A stretch of DNA of 64,000 nucleotides from Aporrectodea caliginosa (GCA_020284085.1 JACEVL010000145.1:1235983-1299982); one strand, 5' to 3'; shown: positions 1 through 10,439, numbered from the stretch's first letter. Program-made: numbers and translations. Notes: generated by a model not told the origin, from the sequence alone.

Positions 1-92
1 TGAATGTGAGGTGCTCTATTCTTGGCCATTCTGTACAATATTTATTAATAGTGTTAATTTAGAAAGTTGGAATTAACAATTAACGTCTAGGT

Positions 93-470
<378 letters not shown>

Positions 471-665
471 ATCCAAATTTATATAGCGCCACTCGAGATA
501 TCTACTCAGAGGCGAGTTGCAGTAGTGGAAGTAGTAGTAGTTGAAGTATTAGTATTTTTATAGCGCTGGCGTTATTTGTTTTTAGTCCCAGCAGATTATT
601 CAAATGGAGCCTAGCCAAACTGTTAATTATGTTAAGTGGTTAATAAGTTGAGCAGAATAAAGCTG
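471..665 (-). repeat. Retroposon 3' end that seeds the microsatellite
   Basis: Read on the minus strand, the segment ends in the GGCGCTATATAAAT signature seen at several LINE 3' ends in this window and then runs into the trinucleotide tract. A diverged inverted copy lies at 17640-17835, also directly followed by a trinucleotide microsatellite. I see no coding potential. Confidence 0.6.
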
Positions 666-689
666 TATTATTACAAAATAATTTCTACT

Positions 690-898
690 AACGTCAACAA
701 CCTTCGTTGCCATAAGATATCGTTAAACACTGGATTATTCTAAAGATTGTTGCGATATCTTTAGACACCTTTACAATGCTTACAGCTGATGATATATATT
801 CTAAATTTTCGTTCACACGCTAAGATTCAAGTTGACATCGTCTAGATAATAATAATATATTATGTAGTTTAAGGCGGACACAAGATGTGGTTAAACAC
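690..898 (+). repeat. A-B-A module cluster
   Basis: Module A at 690-728 ends in GTTAAAC. It is followed by a PSE-like GACACC at 764 with a TATA box at 793 and a TTTTCGTTCA block. A truncated second A module follows at about 871-898. The A-B spacing and sequence match the clusters at 14628, 17495 (minus) and 44690 (minus). If the B motif is a promoter, the start site would fall near 823. This is sequence-pattern evidence only. Confidence 0.5.
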
Positions 899-990
899 AG
901 GAATCTTCAACTGTCGATTGTGGGGCGTTTTATAAGTTCAGAGATTATTAATGTGATTACAAATACCCGGCAGTAGCACTACAATGGGCT

Positions 991-1085
991 AACACCGCCA
1001 CCTGCCCGTAATCTGGAAGTGCCAGTCCTAGGCCTGGAGAAAGGAGGAGGCTAATGAACTTTCTTATGACAGTGTCGTTAAACAG
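991..1085 (+). repeat. Module C, SINE-like element
   Basis: A copy of the roughly 105-bp C family, with the GTGCCAGTCC block, the purine-rich AAAGGAGGAGG block and the terminal CAGTGTCGTTAAACAGTAA end. The short GCGAC part of the 5' stem is deleted here. It joins the body of the 762-990 composite exactly where related composites carry a LINE 3' tail. Confidence 0.75.
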
Positions 1086-1147
1086 TAAATAACGATCCAT
1101 AATGGCGACTAAGATTGAAACTTTAAGAAAAGTGTTCTGGATCCATA

Positions 1148-1344
1148 GTTTAACGGCAGCTTATGACAACATAGGCCGTTTCCGCCGACAAAGATTTGTT
1201 TTGGCATATTACAACTCTGAATTAGAAGAAGTTCTATGTAGGCATGACATATATATAGCGTTGGTGACTACGTTTAAGAGGTGTCTAACATTAACCAGTG
1301 TTTTAACGACATCTTATGGCTGCCTGGTCTGTTGTCGTAGACCT
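1148..1344 (-). ncRNA. Candidate small-RNA unit (PSE/TATA plus hairpin)
   Basis: On the minus strand an A module at 1344-1296 is followed by GACACC at 1285-1280, a TATATATA box near 1257-1250, and a second A module at 1190-1148. The stem of the second is the CGGCGG/CTGCCG variant followed by GTTAAAC. The compact order promoter, about 60 bp, hairpin recurs at 24287, 35571 and 41133. It could equally be a non-transcribed repeat. Confidence 0.35.
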
Positions 1345-1781
1345 TACCCTGCCTCTTGAGGCCAACTTGACAATGGGCCATCATGGGATGCGAACAATAA
1401 GGCGTAAACCCGATCGAAGCACCCAATCCTGGCCGCCTGGAGCCCAACGTAAAGGGCGCTGCAATAGTAGAGACGGGAAACAACAACGGAATGGATTAGC
1501 GTTAAGGTAGCATTAGAGGTTAAGGAACGGAGGGCCATTCTTAACAGGCGGAGCTGATGGTAGGCCTAGTACTAGTAGTCGCATCAGAGCAGGTGGACCT
1601 ATGCCGCGTGACGGTTATTACTTAGCGCGACACCAAGGTTCCGGACACAGGATGAGAAGATAAAGAGAGGGAACTCCAGGGTAAGAGCCTTCAGATCGAT
1701 TCTGTATGGATGGATCCATAGCTGACGTAATCGACAGTAAGAGCCTATTGCGAACAGTTGTCGTATGACACTATAATGCTT

Positions 1782-2610
1782 TATACCTCGCAGTCGATCG
1801 AGTCGAGTGTATACGATCGACTTGGCTCGGACGACGATCGACTCGATCGATTTCGTCGACTTGGACTGTAGGCTCTTGGCCAAAATTGCTGACGACTGTT
1901 GTATTCTTATAATCCAGTATCTAAGTAACTCATGTAAGCTTAGGCCCTATTTCAATTGCACGCTCTTCCTCAAACTGTCAATGGTTATAACAGTTCTATT
2001 AACAACTGTTAATAACAAGGAATAACTTCTATAGCTCTGGTGTCTAATGTACAAAGCATCAACTATAATTGAACTGGTAAACTACAGTTCATGTATTCTA
2101 ATGACATCGTGTCTGCCTGTGGTTGACTTGTAAGGGATTAGGCTAAGCCTCGCTAAATCTGTCGACTTGATCAGCTAGGCAGCTAGGCTACAATGGAATA
2201 TCCTACGGTACAGTATATAAATTAGTACCAGCTCAACAAATAAGACGGCAGTAGAGGACGTGTAATATCTATCTATTATAGTTAAACTGTGAAAGAAAGT
2301 ATCTCTATAACTTCCACTAATAAGAAAGCGCCAAGAGGTTCATTATTTGCTGTGAACGTCATATTAGGTGCATACGGTAGTTGTGTTTACACAGAATTAC
2401 GTCATTATATCATAAGGTCTGTCATTTTGTGAAGAAATAGTAAGTGAAATATTACAGAGTCGAGTCGAGGTAACAACGATCGACTCGACTTGGCCGGGTT
2501 TGCGATCGACTCGATCGGCGAGTCGATCGAGTCGACGATTTTTCGATCGACTCGACTTGGCCGAGTTTATGATCGACTCGATCGATCGACTCGATCGGCT
2601 GCGGGGTATA
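1782..2610. mobile_element. Non-autonomous DNA transposon with GATCGACTCGATCG arrays
   Basis: Terminal inverted repeats TATACCTCGCAG and CTGCGGGGTATA are flanked by an 8-bp duplication, TAATGCTT, at 1774-1781 and 2611-2618. Both ends carry runs of the palindrome-rich GATCGACTCGATCG motif. No transposase ORF is visible. The 8-bp duplication fits the hAT, P or Merlin superfamilies; the family is uncertain. Confidence 0.75.
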
Positions 2611-2668
2611 TAATGCTTCAATTACACCCAAAATGCATTAATTTATTTTTATTTATTCCAACGTTTAA

Positions 2669-3668
2669 CCCTGCGACTACCAGTGGGGTCAAAAATGACC
2701 CCAGAGGTAGTTTGCACTAGTGCTGCTCACCCCCCATAAGAGATATCTCAATGTAATTTTATGACTTTATAGGTAATCCTGTTTTGTACAAAATTCCAAG
2801 TTTTATTTTACATTTTCTATCACCAGATGGCGCTGGTATACCATTTATACACTGAGTACCAGTGGGGTCATTTTTGACCCCAGTGTAAACTGAATAATTC
2901 TGACATATGTAAAAATAACAAAATGCATTTTTTATTGAGCTAACATTGATTTTAAATGTATTTTAACAAATATAAACTATTATATATTGTTTACTTAGTA
3001 AATTTATTGCCAAAAATGTTGACAGTCTGCTAACAGGTTCAAACTAGTTGTGAAAAAACAATTCTAAAGGAAACGGAAGTGGATAAATAAGGAAGGCAGT
3101 GCCATTTATGGTGAAACATGGAGTGATATATCTGACAAGCCAAGAAATGAAGCAGTAAAGCAAAAATGTAGAGTTTAGAGGTTGTTTCAGCGACAGCATG
3201 ACTAGAAATCGGTTCCAGAAATTATCACGTACCCTTAGATTTGACGATGTGGTGCGTAGAATAGAAAGTCAATATCCTAAACAACTTGCACTTATTTGAC
3301 AAGTGGACAAAATCATAAGATAATGATAAGAAGTCCAATATAATCTGTTGCACACGTAAGCGCAATTATGTCGTTTTTGCCGAGTATTCCTGCATAAACT
3401 GTAAACAGTAACTGTAATGACCGGATATTGTCAATACTAGTTTTGAACATAGAACACTCGAACACTTTGAACACTAATCTGAAAATATTAAATTAAAAAT
3501 GTATTCATTTCAATAGCCTAATCATGTTCCAAATACTTTACTAATATTTGTTTTCATGGCAATAAATAAAAATGTAAAAAACAAAGAACTTATTGTAAAA
3601 ATTGAGTTGGGGTCATTTTTGACCCCACTGGCACTCAGTGTATCAAAAGAATTCTGGTAGTCTGAGGG
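2669..3668. mobile_element. piggyBac element, degraded
   Basis: The 1000-bp element is flanked by TTAA (2665-2668 and 3669-3672). Its ends read CCCTGCGACTACCAG and CTGGTAGTCTGAGGG, with a GGGGTCAAAAATGACCCC palindrome just inside each end. It sits in the conserved GTTTAAC of a minus-strand A module (outer flank GTT, inner flank CG). Confidence 0.85.
3070..3300 (+). pseudogene. piggyBac transposase relic
   Basis: Broken reading frames inside the 2669-3668 element. The segment at 3183-3262 encodes CFSDSMTRNRF then a LRFDD motif, the typical N-terminal signature of piggyBac transposases. Stop codons separate it from the upstream coding-like part, and no catalytic DDD core remains. Confidence 0.6.
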
Positions 3669-3774
3669 TTAACGTCGTTTTATGACATCAAAGGCCGTTG
3701 ACGACAATACAGGAAAGATACAATTAAATGATTACAAGAAACTTATAGCGTCCTAATGACACCATCATTGTGTC
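3669..3774 (-). ncRNA. Candidate small-RNA unit, minus strand
   Basis: On the minus strand, a GACACA PSE-like site begins at 3774, a TATAAG box at 3747, and a GTCGTC hairpin near 3705 ends in the GTTAAC junction where the piggyBac inserted. Close paralogues are at 17270-17378, 37541-37651 and 61614-61721. Confidence 0.35.
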
Positions 3775-3810
3775 AAACAGAGCTTTACAATTTCTGATCT
3801 GTTTGATCTG

Positions 3811-3898
3811 TTACAGTAGTAGGGCTAGTCCCAAGACTGGAAAAAGAGAGAGGGTGATACAAGTCATCCTTGCTATGGCACAGTGTCGTTAAACAGTA
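3811..3898 (+). repeat. Module C copy
   Basis: Contains the GTCCCAAG block, a purine tract and a GGCACAGTGTCGTTAAACAG end. It is the first of four C-type copies within 800 bp (also 4031-4120, 4173-4284 and 4507-4590). Confidence 0.7.
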
Positions 3899-3990
3899 TC
3901 AAACCAATTGACACAAACGACATTAAATTTTGAATAATAGAAATTTCTGTATTTTGCAGTATACGAATGGTGAGAACTGGTAAGTAATTA

Positions 3991-4120
3991 AACACCTACT
4001 TTAGTTGCAATATTCGCCATATAAGTTAAAGCAGTAGTAGAGCTAGTCGCAATCCTAGACAATGGAGAATGGTGATGCAAATAATCTTTGCCCTGAAACA
4101 GTGTTGTGAACAACAGTAAC
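3991..4120 (+). ncRNA. PSE/TATA motif directly upstream of module C
   Basis: AACACC at 3991 with TATAAG at 4020 (offset 29). The C-type sequence starts about 12 bp after the TATA box and ends near 4119. This is the 'CCTATAAG' subtype of module B, also at 4422, 8480, 39551 (minus), 41133 (minus) and 60486. Confidence 0.35.
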
Positions 4121-4172
4121 TAATCAATCTTCGAAGCTATAGCAAGTATTAGCTTCTTAACTTGGCTAATAT

Positions 4173-4284
4173 AACTTCGCCACTGATCGTACTCTGGCAG
4201 TGCCAGTCCCAAGCCTAGATACAGGAGGAAGGCAACGCTAATTATCATTTTCATCACACAGAGTCGTTAAACTGAAACTACCAC
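4173..4284 (+). repeat. Module C copy, near full length
   Basis: Starts at TTCGCCACTG, has the 5' hairpin CACTG/CAGTG, the GCCTAGATACAGGAGG block, and the 3' hairpin ending in GAGTCGTTAAACTGAAACTAC with the beginning of an ACT-type tail. Confidence 0.8.
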
Positions 4285-4421
4285 TTGGCTAATTTCTGCT
4301 TTAATTGGGTAATGACCCTCACATACGTGATACATTCTCAACCAGCGCTCTCAGAAGTCACCATGCATTTGAAAACTTTATTGTATACCTTTACGAAAGG
4401 CGAGAACTTTGCAAATAATTA

Positions 4422-4590
4422 TACACCTCTTTTAATTGTAATATTCGCCCTATAAGATGAAGCAGAAGGGCGGTTCGGTATTAATGTCTTTTCACAAATT
4501 TAATATATAGTAGTGCCAGTCCCGAACCTGGAGAAAGGGAGAGGGTGATGGAATTCATCTTTGCTATGACACAGTGTCTATGAACAGTAA
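4422..4590 (+). ncRNA. PSE/TATA motif with downstream C-type hairpin
   Basis: TACACC at 4422 with TATAAG at 4451 (offset 29). C-type sequence occupies about 4507-4590, with an inner stem CAT/ATG around the CTTTGCT loop. If the TATA box is used, transcription would start near 4480, just before the C module. Confidence 0.35.
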
Positions 4591-4621
4591 CTATTCAATC
4601 CTTTGTTGGTGTAGACCCTGG

Positions 4622-5185
4622 CTAGACCTGTGGTAATGTCTGGGCAGTAAGATAACCAAGACCCACCCTCGGGCGGTGAATTAGCATATCAATGGTTTTC
4701 TTTTGGTTCAACTTGAGGTTACAGTCAGCAGCCAATCGGGAGATTTGGTCCGATTCTAAAGTCACAGAAGCACTATTTGAAGAAGGGATTAAAAGGTAGC
4801 AGTCATCTGCATATTTGAGAAGCCTGTTTGCAGGGTTAGCTGGGTTAAGACTGGTTATTGCAGTGATGAAGTTCATGTGTCCAAAGCCCGATCCCTGGAC
4901 CATACTGGCATTTATGTCAATGTAAGTTGATATTTTCCCCAAGAATTTCGTACAATGCTGGCGAACATTAAGGAAACCAATAATCCAGTTATAGACATTG
5001 TCTGGAATTGGCAATTTCGCTAGTATGCTAGCCAGTTGTGCATGCCTGACCGTGTCAAAGGCTTTGGAGAAATGTAATGCTATCAAATGGACGTAATCGT
5101 TGGAATTAAGCATCTCTAATATATTAGGGATAATCGAGACAAGGGCAGTCGTGGTGGATCCAGTAGGTCGGAAGGCGTACTGGTG
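4622..5185 (-). pseudogene. LINE reverse transcriptase fragment
   Basis: Reads on the minus strand from about 5185 to 4622. Recognisable RT blocks are a QYAFRPTGSTTTAL segment, HFSKAFDTVRH, a VQGSGFGHMNF segment (degenerate QGS..GP), and the catalytic KYADDCYLLI (YADD). Endonuclease, N-terminal RT and 3' end are missing. It is the same clade as the 62285-63293 copy. Confidence 0.85.
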
Positions 5186-5219
5186 TAAACGTCAACGTTA
5201 ACTACCTTGATAGCTATAC

Positions 5220-5610
5220 ATGTTGTTATGAAACACTGAATACAGTGGATGATGTTACTATCAGCTTAGACACCTTTCCGTATTCTCCAACCGGCGATAT
5301 ATTAACGAAATTTTCGTTCAAAACGCGAGTTGATCATGAATCCATTAATTATATGGTTTAAGACCGACGTTAACTAACTTGAAAGAAACGAGACGTCGTT
5401 AAACAATCGAAACTTTAGCTGTCGATTGTTGAGTGTTGTAGAAATTCAGAGATCACAAATGCAATTACAATTACCAGGGCAGAAGCCTCATAGTCATACG
5501 GATTGATCCCTTACTTGGATATTGACCTGTGTACGGCTCGGTTGTGGTTTGCCATCGGTTGATGCCTTGTGCATTAGACAAAGGCACTACAGAAATGAAT
5601 AACTACAACA
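5220..5610 (+). repeat. Composite retroposon: B, A, body, LINE-type tail
   Basis: GACACC at 5269 with TATATTA at 5298; hairpin module A at about 5362-5404 (GACGTT/GACGTC stem, then GTTAAAC); a body to about 5505; then the shared 3' tail containing the CATCGGTTGATGCC block and the GGCACTACAGAA end. The same order is seen at 13642-13980, 14996-15320 and, inverted, 44205-44440. Confidence 0.6.
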
Positions 5611-5680
5611 CATTTAACTTGGTTCACATGCCCGGCGAGTGAAGGCCCTCGCAAAGTCTAAGCAGGCAGTAGTAGTAGTA

Positions 5681-5745
5681 GTTTCAGTTTAACAACACTG
5701 AGTGATAACAAAGATCATTAGCGTCGCCCTAAGTCCCTAACCGTT
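5681..5745 (-). repeat. Module C, 5'-truncated, with (ACT)n tail
   Basis: On the minus strand only the terminal hairpin and GTTAAACTGAAACTACTACT end are kept. The AGTAGTAGTAGTAG tract at 5669-5682 is the tail. 5' truncation with a simple 3' tail is typical of target-primed reverse transcription. Confidence 0.65.
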
Positions 5746-5792
5746 CATGTGGCATAATAAAACATATTGTTATAATTATGTTTGAACTAGGC

Positions 5793-5900
5793 CAGCGTTT
5801 CCCAAACTGTGGGTCGCGACCCACTGGTGGGTTGCGGGCCAAATTTTGGTGGGTCGCGAAAAGTTTTTGAAATGTGATTTTTAAATATATAAACTTCATA
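5793..5900. mobile_element. hAT (Charlie-like) terminal fragment
   Basis: Begins CAGCGTTTCCCAAACTGTGG and continues with a palindromic GGGTCGCGACCC and TGGGTCGCGAA, matching the terminal repeats of hAT-Charlie-type elements. The opposite end and transposase were not found nearby. Confidence 0.6.
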
Positions 5901-6133
5901 GAAATGGAAAAGTGAAAAAACGAAAAAAATGAAAATGGAAAAAATGAAGGCACATTATATACGCATATACGGGATTCTGGGTATACGACAACGTCAGCAG
6001 TTTACGAGTACGATTACGATTACATCTTAACATGTGACACTAATTGCTATATAATACAGAAATCAGTCTTGATTATGCTAAAGCCAACTTTTCGAATCAT
6101 ACAGATTCAATGTCAATCGTCCCGTGCTTACAT

Positions 6134-6162
6134 AGTGTCGTTCAACAACATTTAAAGGTGTC
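6134..6162 (-). promoter_or_regulatory. Degenerate module B
   Basis: Minus-strand GACACCTTTAAAT starts at 6162 and TATGTA lies 28 nt on. No hairpin module is seen downstream on that strand. Confidence 0.3.
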
Positions 6163-6287
6163 TAAAAAAGTTTTTCAACCAATAGGACGGATGGATAGAT
6201 CCAAAATTTTACGACATCTTGTAGCAAGAAAGGTCGTTTACGTAATCGACAGAAATAATTTTTACAGTTCTCGTATATCACAATTAT

Positions 6288-6318
6288 TATCACACAGCTA
6301 TAATATAGCTGTGTGATA
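6288..6318. repeat. Perfect palindrome
   Basis: Two 15-bp arms (TATCACACAGCTATA and its complement) are separated by one base. It is immediately followed by a second hairpin at 6324-6400. Confidence 0.9.
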
Positions 6319-6323
6319 ACAAT

Positions 6324-6400
6324 ATTTTTGCGATATCAATAATTGTATAATTAAACGTAATTATTATGTATTATTATACAATTATTGATATCGCAAAAAT
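6324..6400. repeat. 28-bp perfect inverted repeat
   Basis: Arms 6324-6351 and 6373-6400 are exact complements around a 21-bp AT-rich loop. The region lies just 5' of a broken A module (GTTTAACG at about 6427; CAAAGGCCGTTGACGTC near 6503-6519), split by about 70 bp. Confidence 0.85.
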
Positions 6401-6867
6401 ACGCGATTAAATATTATTATTCCAAGGTTTAACGTCGTCCAACAAAAAGACGCCATTATTTAATATTTATCCAATGTTGAATGACATCATTTTAGCAACA
6501 AAGGCCGTTGACGTCTTTAAAGTTTTTGATGCATTTCAATTTTCGTGTAGTGTTTTCATCAGTTTTCTTTATCCAGCGTCTTGGATTCTATTTCTGATAG
6601 GATATTGACGACTTTAAAGTTTTGACGTATTTAAGTTCATTTTCGAATAATGTTTTTCATCAGAATTCTTTCTCTTTTCTTGTCTTTGCTTCTTTTCTGA
6701 CAGGAAGTTGCAACGATGAAATTTGACAGGTGGTTGTTCTTTTTTTTCTCCTTTTTTTCCTTCTTTTTTTGATATTAAAAAGAAACAAAATTAATCTTCT
6801 AGCCGTACAGGCTTTTCATTAATTTTTTTGGCGACCATATAGGCTCTATTAAATAATGGTTTCCGAG

Positions 6868-6904
6868 TATATAGAGCATTTTAATTAAGCGTTTTTAAGG
6901 TGTC
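6868..6904 (-). promoter_or_regulatory. Module B, minus strand
   Basis: GACACCTTAAAAACG starts at 6904 and CTATATAC follows at the expected distance (offset about 31). An upstream A-like block (GATATCGGTCAACG) lies at about 6930-6941. Confidence 0.35.
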
Positions 6905-6959
6905 TAAGGTAGCCGTACATTAACCAGCGTTGACCGATATCTTATACTTATAGCATCAA

Positions 6960-7640
6960 AGTGTTGATTTGAACGTTAGGTAAATGTGGATGATGTTTAG
7001 ACGAGAAACCGAGTGAAAGATTGGATCTTTAATCTGTTAAAAATATACACAATATTCGAAAGCTTCCAACACTGCTTACAAAACGTGATGAGTCATGCTG
7101 ATAAAACTTATAAAGGACTATTATTAGGCTATCGAGCCTTAATAATTGGTGTATTATTTAAAGTCATCAAGGAGTGTGTACAAGATAGGAGTTTCACGGA
7201 CTGATCTGTTGGACATTCAGCTGATTGCGACTTTGTTTTCATGCGCCATCTTTTGATACTAAGCTTAATTATAAATAGACAACGGCGCAATAGAAGTTAT
7301 ATAAGTTACAATTACTCTTACACGTTCTATTTATTCGCTACGCGACGGTTATAAAAGACGATGAGCTCCCTACTTTACAGCTTTTCGAGAAATTTCGCGG
7401 ATTTAAAATTGACATTACATTTACATTATGTTCACCGTTTGTATATATCTTTACATGATTTGAAGATGACCAGAAGACATGGAGTCATGACTTTTTCATA
7501 TGGAAAACAGGTCAAAAACCTGCAAACCTTTCCGTGTGAAAAGGTGAAGATTTCTTCGTAAAGTAATTCAAACGAAAATGTTGCCTTTTACCCCAATGAA
7601 TGAGACTTCTGATAGGTGAAACGTAGATAAGTACTGTTGG
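6960..7640 (+). repeat. Interspersed repeat, inverted paralogue at 30310-30960
   Basis: Shared landmarks include GGAGTGTGTACAAGATAGG, GAAGATGACCAGAAGAC, CATATGGAAAACAG and GAGACTTCTGATAGGTGAAAC. About 7205-7310 is a diverged copy of the LINE-type 3' tail. ORFs across it are not maintained between copies, so I treat it as non-coding. Confidence 0.65.
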
Positions 7641-7689
7641 ATTATCAGTATTTGTCAATGAAATAATTATTTTAAAATGAAGTCGTCAG

Positions 7690-8150
7690 ATGTGTGGTGG
7701 GGCTTCGCCAGCAAACAGGAACGTCACTCTCTAAGTGCTCTGGTCCGTAAGCAGGTACACTATGGCTTCCTACCCAAATCTTTCCCTACTGTTGAAGAAC
7801 TCGGTAAAAAAGACCGACCAAGACATTTTTAGAAATATCTTAAATAATCCTGGATATATCCTCCATTACCTATTACCCTCTGTTCTAAATACTGGTCACG
7901 ATCTGCGCTCAAGGTCACATAATCGTGTTCTTTCTAGATTTGATTCCCTCAGCAAGCGCGGTTTCCTGGCTAGGATGTTGTACAGCTAGGCCATTGTTTT
8001 TAGTTTAATTATTTTTTTATTTACTAACTTTTCTGCTGCTATTTGATAACATTGTATGTACAGCGCCGTGCGTTTGCCGCGTTTAATACATAATACACTT
8101 ACTTACTTACTTACTCACTTACTTATTTACTTACTTACTTACTTACTATG
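7690..8150 (+). pseudogene. LINE 3' fragment with (TTAC)n tail
   Basis: Encodes WGFASKQERHSLSALVRKQ, then LHYLLPSVLNTGHDLRSRSHN and GFLARMLYS, the C-terminal signature of CR1/Jockey-group ORF2 proteins. It ends in a TTAC-repeat tail at about 8097-8147. At least one frameshift or stop interrupts it. RT core and endonuclease are absent (5' truncation). Confidence 0.75.
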
Positions 8151-8479
8151 TGTTTGACTCAAGCAACATAAGTGATTGTTTCTTTTGTTGTTTTTGTCCT
8201 TTTGTTGTTTTTGTCCTTTTTGTTGTTTTTCATAGTGTTCTAAGCTATCAATGTTTGGTGAATGAAAGATTGATATAAAATGCATTTTGTCAGGAAGCAG
8301 CGCTATATATGAAGTTTATATATCATGCAATAGCGACGTGGTCTTTTCTGGTTGCGCGCGATCGGAAATGATTAAAAATAAAACGAAAGAATTAGCTAGA
8401 GTGCAATTTTTCTACATTTGGGAGCTTGCTCTAAAAGCGTCTCCGACTTTATTGATAATTTATTCTTTTAAAATATTTA

Positions 8480-8515
8480 CACACCTCTTTTAAGGTTACT
8501 ATTTGTCCTATAACT
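8480..8515 (+). promoter_or_regulatory. Module B, CCTATAAC subtype
   Basis: CACACC at 8480 with TATAAC at 8509 (offset 29), the same subtype as 4422 and 60486. There is no clear A or C hairpin in the next 100 bp. Confidence 0.4.
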
Positions 8516-8639
8516 AAAATTAGAAGCGTGGTGCTGCATTGATCTCAACTCCAAGGTGCCTACATAGCGTTCATATAAATGCAAACTGAATTTAACGAAT
8601 TCTATGAACATATTATTTCAATGTGAATTGTCACGTATG

Positions 8640-8880
8640 TTCTTTCAACCGTATTGCGAAACGTGTTCGTCGCTGATTGTCAAAATATTTAGATACAATA
8701 CAATACAATTAATCGTACAAAATCGAGCGATTATTGTTCTCCTCATAACTCAGTCAAACACTCTAACAGTGAAGCAAATAGTAACTTGAACTCGTGAAAT
8801 GCCTAGGAAACAAAGCTGAAAAGGCTGTTGAATATATCCATCAGGCGAAGTTCGTACGAAAGTTACAAATGTATAAGTGA
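8640..8880 (+). repeat. Copy of the 'ATGCCTA' repeat
   Basis: Related on the opposite strand to 39230-39400 and 40700-40940: a GCTGATTG block, an ACAAAATCGAG block, and a conserved ATGCCTA-GAAA start context. Here the frame after ATG hits a stop at codon 7, so it is non-coding or dead. Confidence 0.45.
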
Positions 8881-9363
8881 TGAAATAATAGTAAAACTAC
8901 AAATAAAGAACTCTGCTTACATGTAAATCATTAAAAAGAAAGAAATATAAGAGATACAGAAATCATATCAGCTACAGATGCAACAGACACAAGACGTAAC
9001 CCTTTGATTACTAAAACGTAAACACCGCTATCAGGGCCGTTAACGTCGACCGTAGTTTTTTCACTTACAAGAAGAGGACGAACTAATATAGAGGTATATA
9101 AAGGGTGTGTGAAAAGCGATTAAAATTTATCCAAATGCGACCGTAGGTTTTGTGTTTTCGCCATTTTGCGTGTATTTCCTTTTTACCGATATTAATATTT
9201 CCACGTGGCAGTACTTCCAGATTCCTCAGTACTAACCGTTGGCGTGGAACCACACATCTGATAACAACTTTAGGGAAAAAGTAGAAACGCAAGAAGCTGA
9301 TGACCATTATATTTTTATTCGTTAACGACGTTGTTTCATAATAAGGATGGCTAGCGTCGCCAC

Positions 9364-10080
9364 TAGGGGTCTGCGGGTATACCCGTACCCGCGGGTTTAC
9401 CCGTACCCGACCCGTACCCGCGGGTCGGGTACATTTTACGGGTCGGGTCGGGTACGGGTAGGAGCCTTACGGGTACGGGTATACCCGGTTTTACCCGTAC
9501 CGAAGTGAAATTTTGGGGTAACATGCTAATGTGAGTCTTGCACTTACTATAACTGGCGGTATCCTGTCTGTATTATCCTTCTGTTGGTCTATATCCCTGC
9601 ACCTTAGTGAGCTTGACATTCATTTATAGATGCTCAATTTACAGCTACAAAATGACTTGTTTCCATTAACACAATCCGATCGTAGTGTTTTTACATGATA
9701 TCTAATCGGAGTTTCAGCCCCGACAACCGGGGTCAGTGGTCAGTTCAGCAGCCGTGTTTTCTTTAAAAGAGTTTGTGGCAGTTATGGTAGTTGAGGCTAG
9801 ACATAGTTGGCACCAGGTCTTTCATTCACATCTGAGATAATATACTTAAATTATTCAATTAGCGGTATTTTGTGGCAAACTGCCGTGTTATGGTTGGCTG
9901 CATAAAACTCATCGTAGGAAGGCCTATTAATTACGTGGCGGGTACGGTACGGGTACGGGTATACCCGCGGGTACGGGTCGGGTTGCGTAGTAATTTTGAG
10001 TACGGGTCGGGTACGGGTACGGGTAACGGTCCTGTTTTACGGGTACGGGTCGGGTAAAATGCTCTACCCGCAGACCTCTA
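9364..10080. mobile_element. hAT-type non-autonomous element rich in GGGTAC repeats
   Basis: Ends TAGGGGTCTGCGGGTA and TACCCGCAGACCTCTA are flanked by a perfect 8-bp duplication, GTCGCCAC, at 9356-9363 and 10081-10088. Both ends are packed with GGGTAC/GGGTCGGGTAC repeats. No transposase is seen. The insertion splits a minus-strand module C (9322-9363 and 10081 onward) at its conserved GCGTCGCC block. Confidence 0.9.
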
Positions 10081-10106
10081 GTCGCCACTCCTTTCACCAC
10101 CATTTA

Positions 10107-10142
10107 AACACCTTTAAGTCGTTTGTTTCAGACGCTATATAG
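10107..10142 (+). promoter_or_regulatory. Module B
   Basis: AACACCTTTAAGTCG at 10107 with TATATAG at 10136 (offset 29). A hairpin-type A module lies further on, at 10312-10349. Confidence 0.4.
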
Positions 10143-10311
10143 TCTATTTGTAATTTTTTCAATCGGTAGAAAGTTAATAGAATTTAAATAAAGCTTATGA
10201 CAACATTTTCAGTTGCTGTCGACAAAGATTATTTTGGTATAATACAGATCTGGTCTCACTAGGATTCTATAAATTCTTTGTTTTCAACTGTATTGTACAT
10301 AATTTTGAATT

Positions 10312-10349
10312 GTCGTCAGCGGCTTTTATGTTGTATGACGACGTTACAC
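10312..10349 (+). repeat. Hairpin module A, GTCGTC/GACGAC subtype
   Basis: GTCGTC at 10312-10317 pairs with GACGAC at 10337-10342 and is followed by GTTACAC. A TATAAA sits 45 bp upstream at 10269, but the PSE-like block has decayed. Confidence 0.5.
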
Positions 10350-10439
10350 TTTCGAATAAAATATCGCTTGTATAACCGCGACAATTTTATTGGTTAGATA
10401 TTGTTTAAATACGGTATTGTGTATTATTATTATTTATAT

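Noticed and set aside
9090..9120. Minus-strand module B with TATATA near 9094
   Set aside because: The upstream element is too degenerate (no GACACC) to count, although the spacing would fit.
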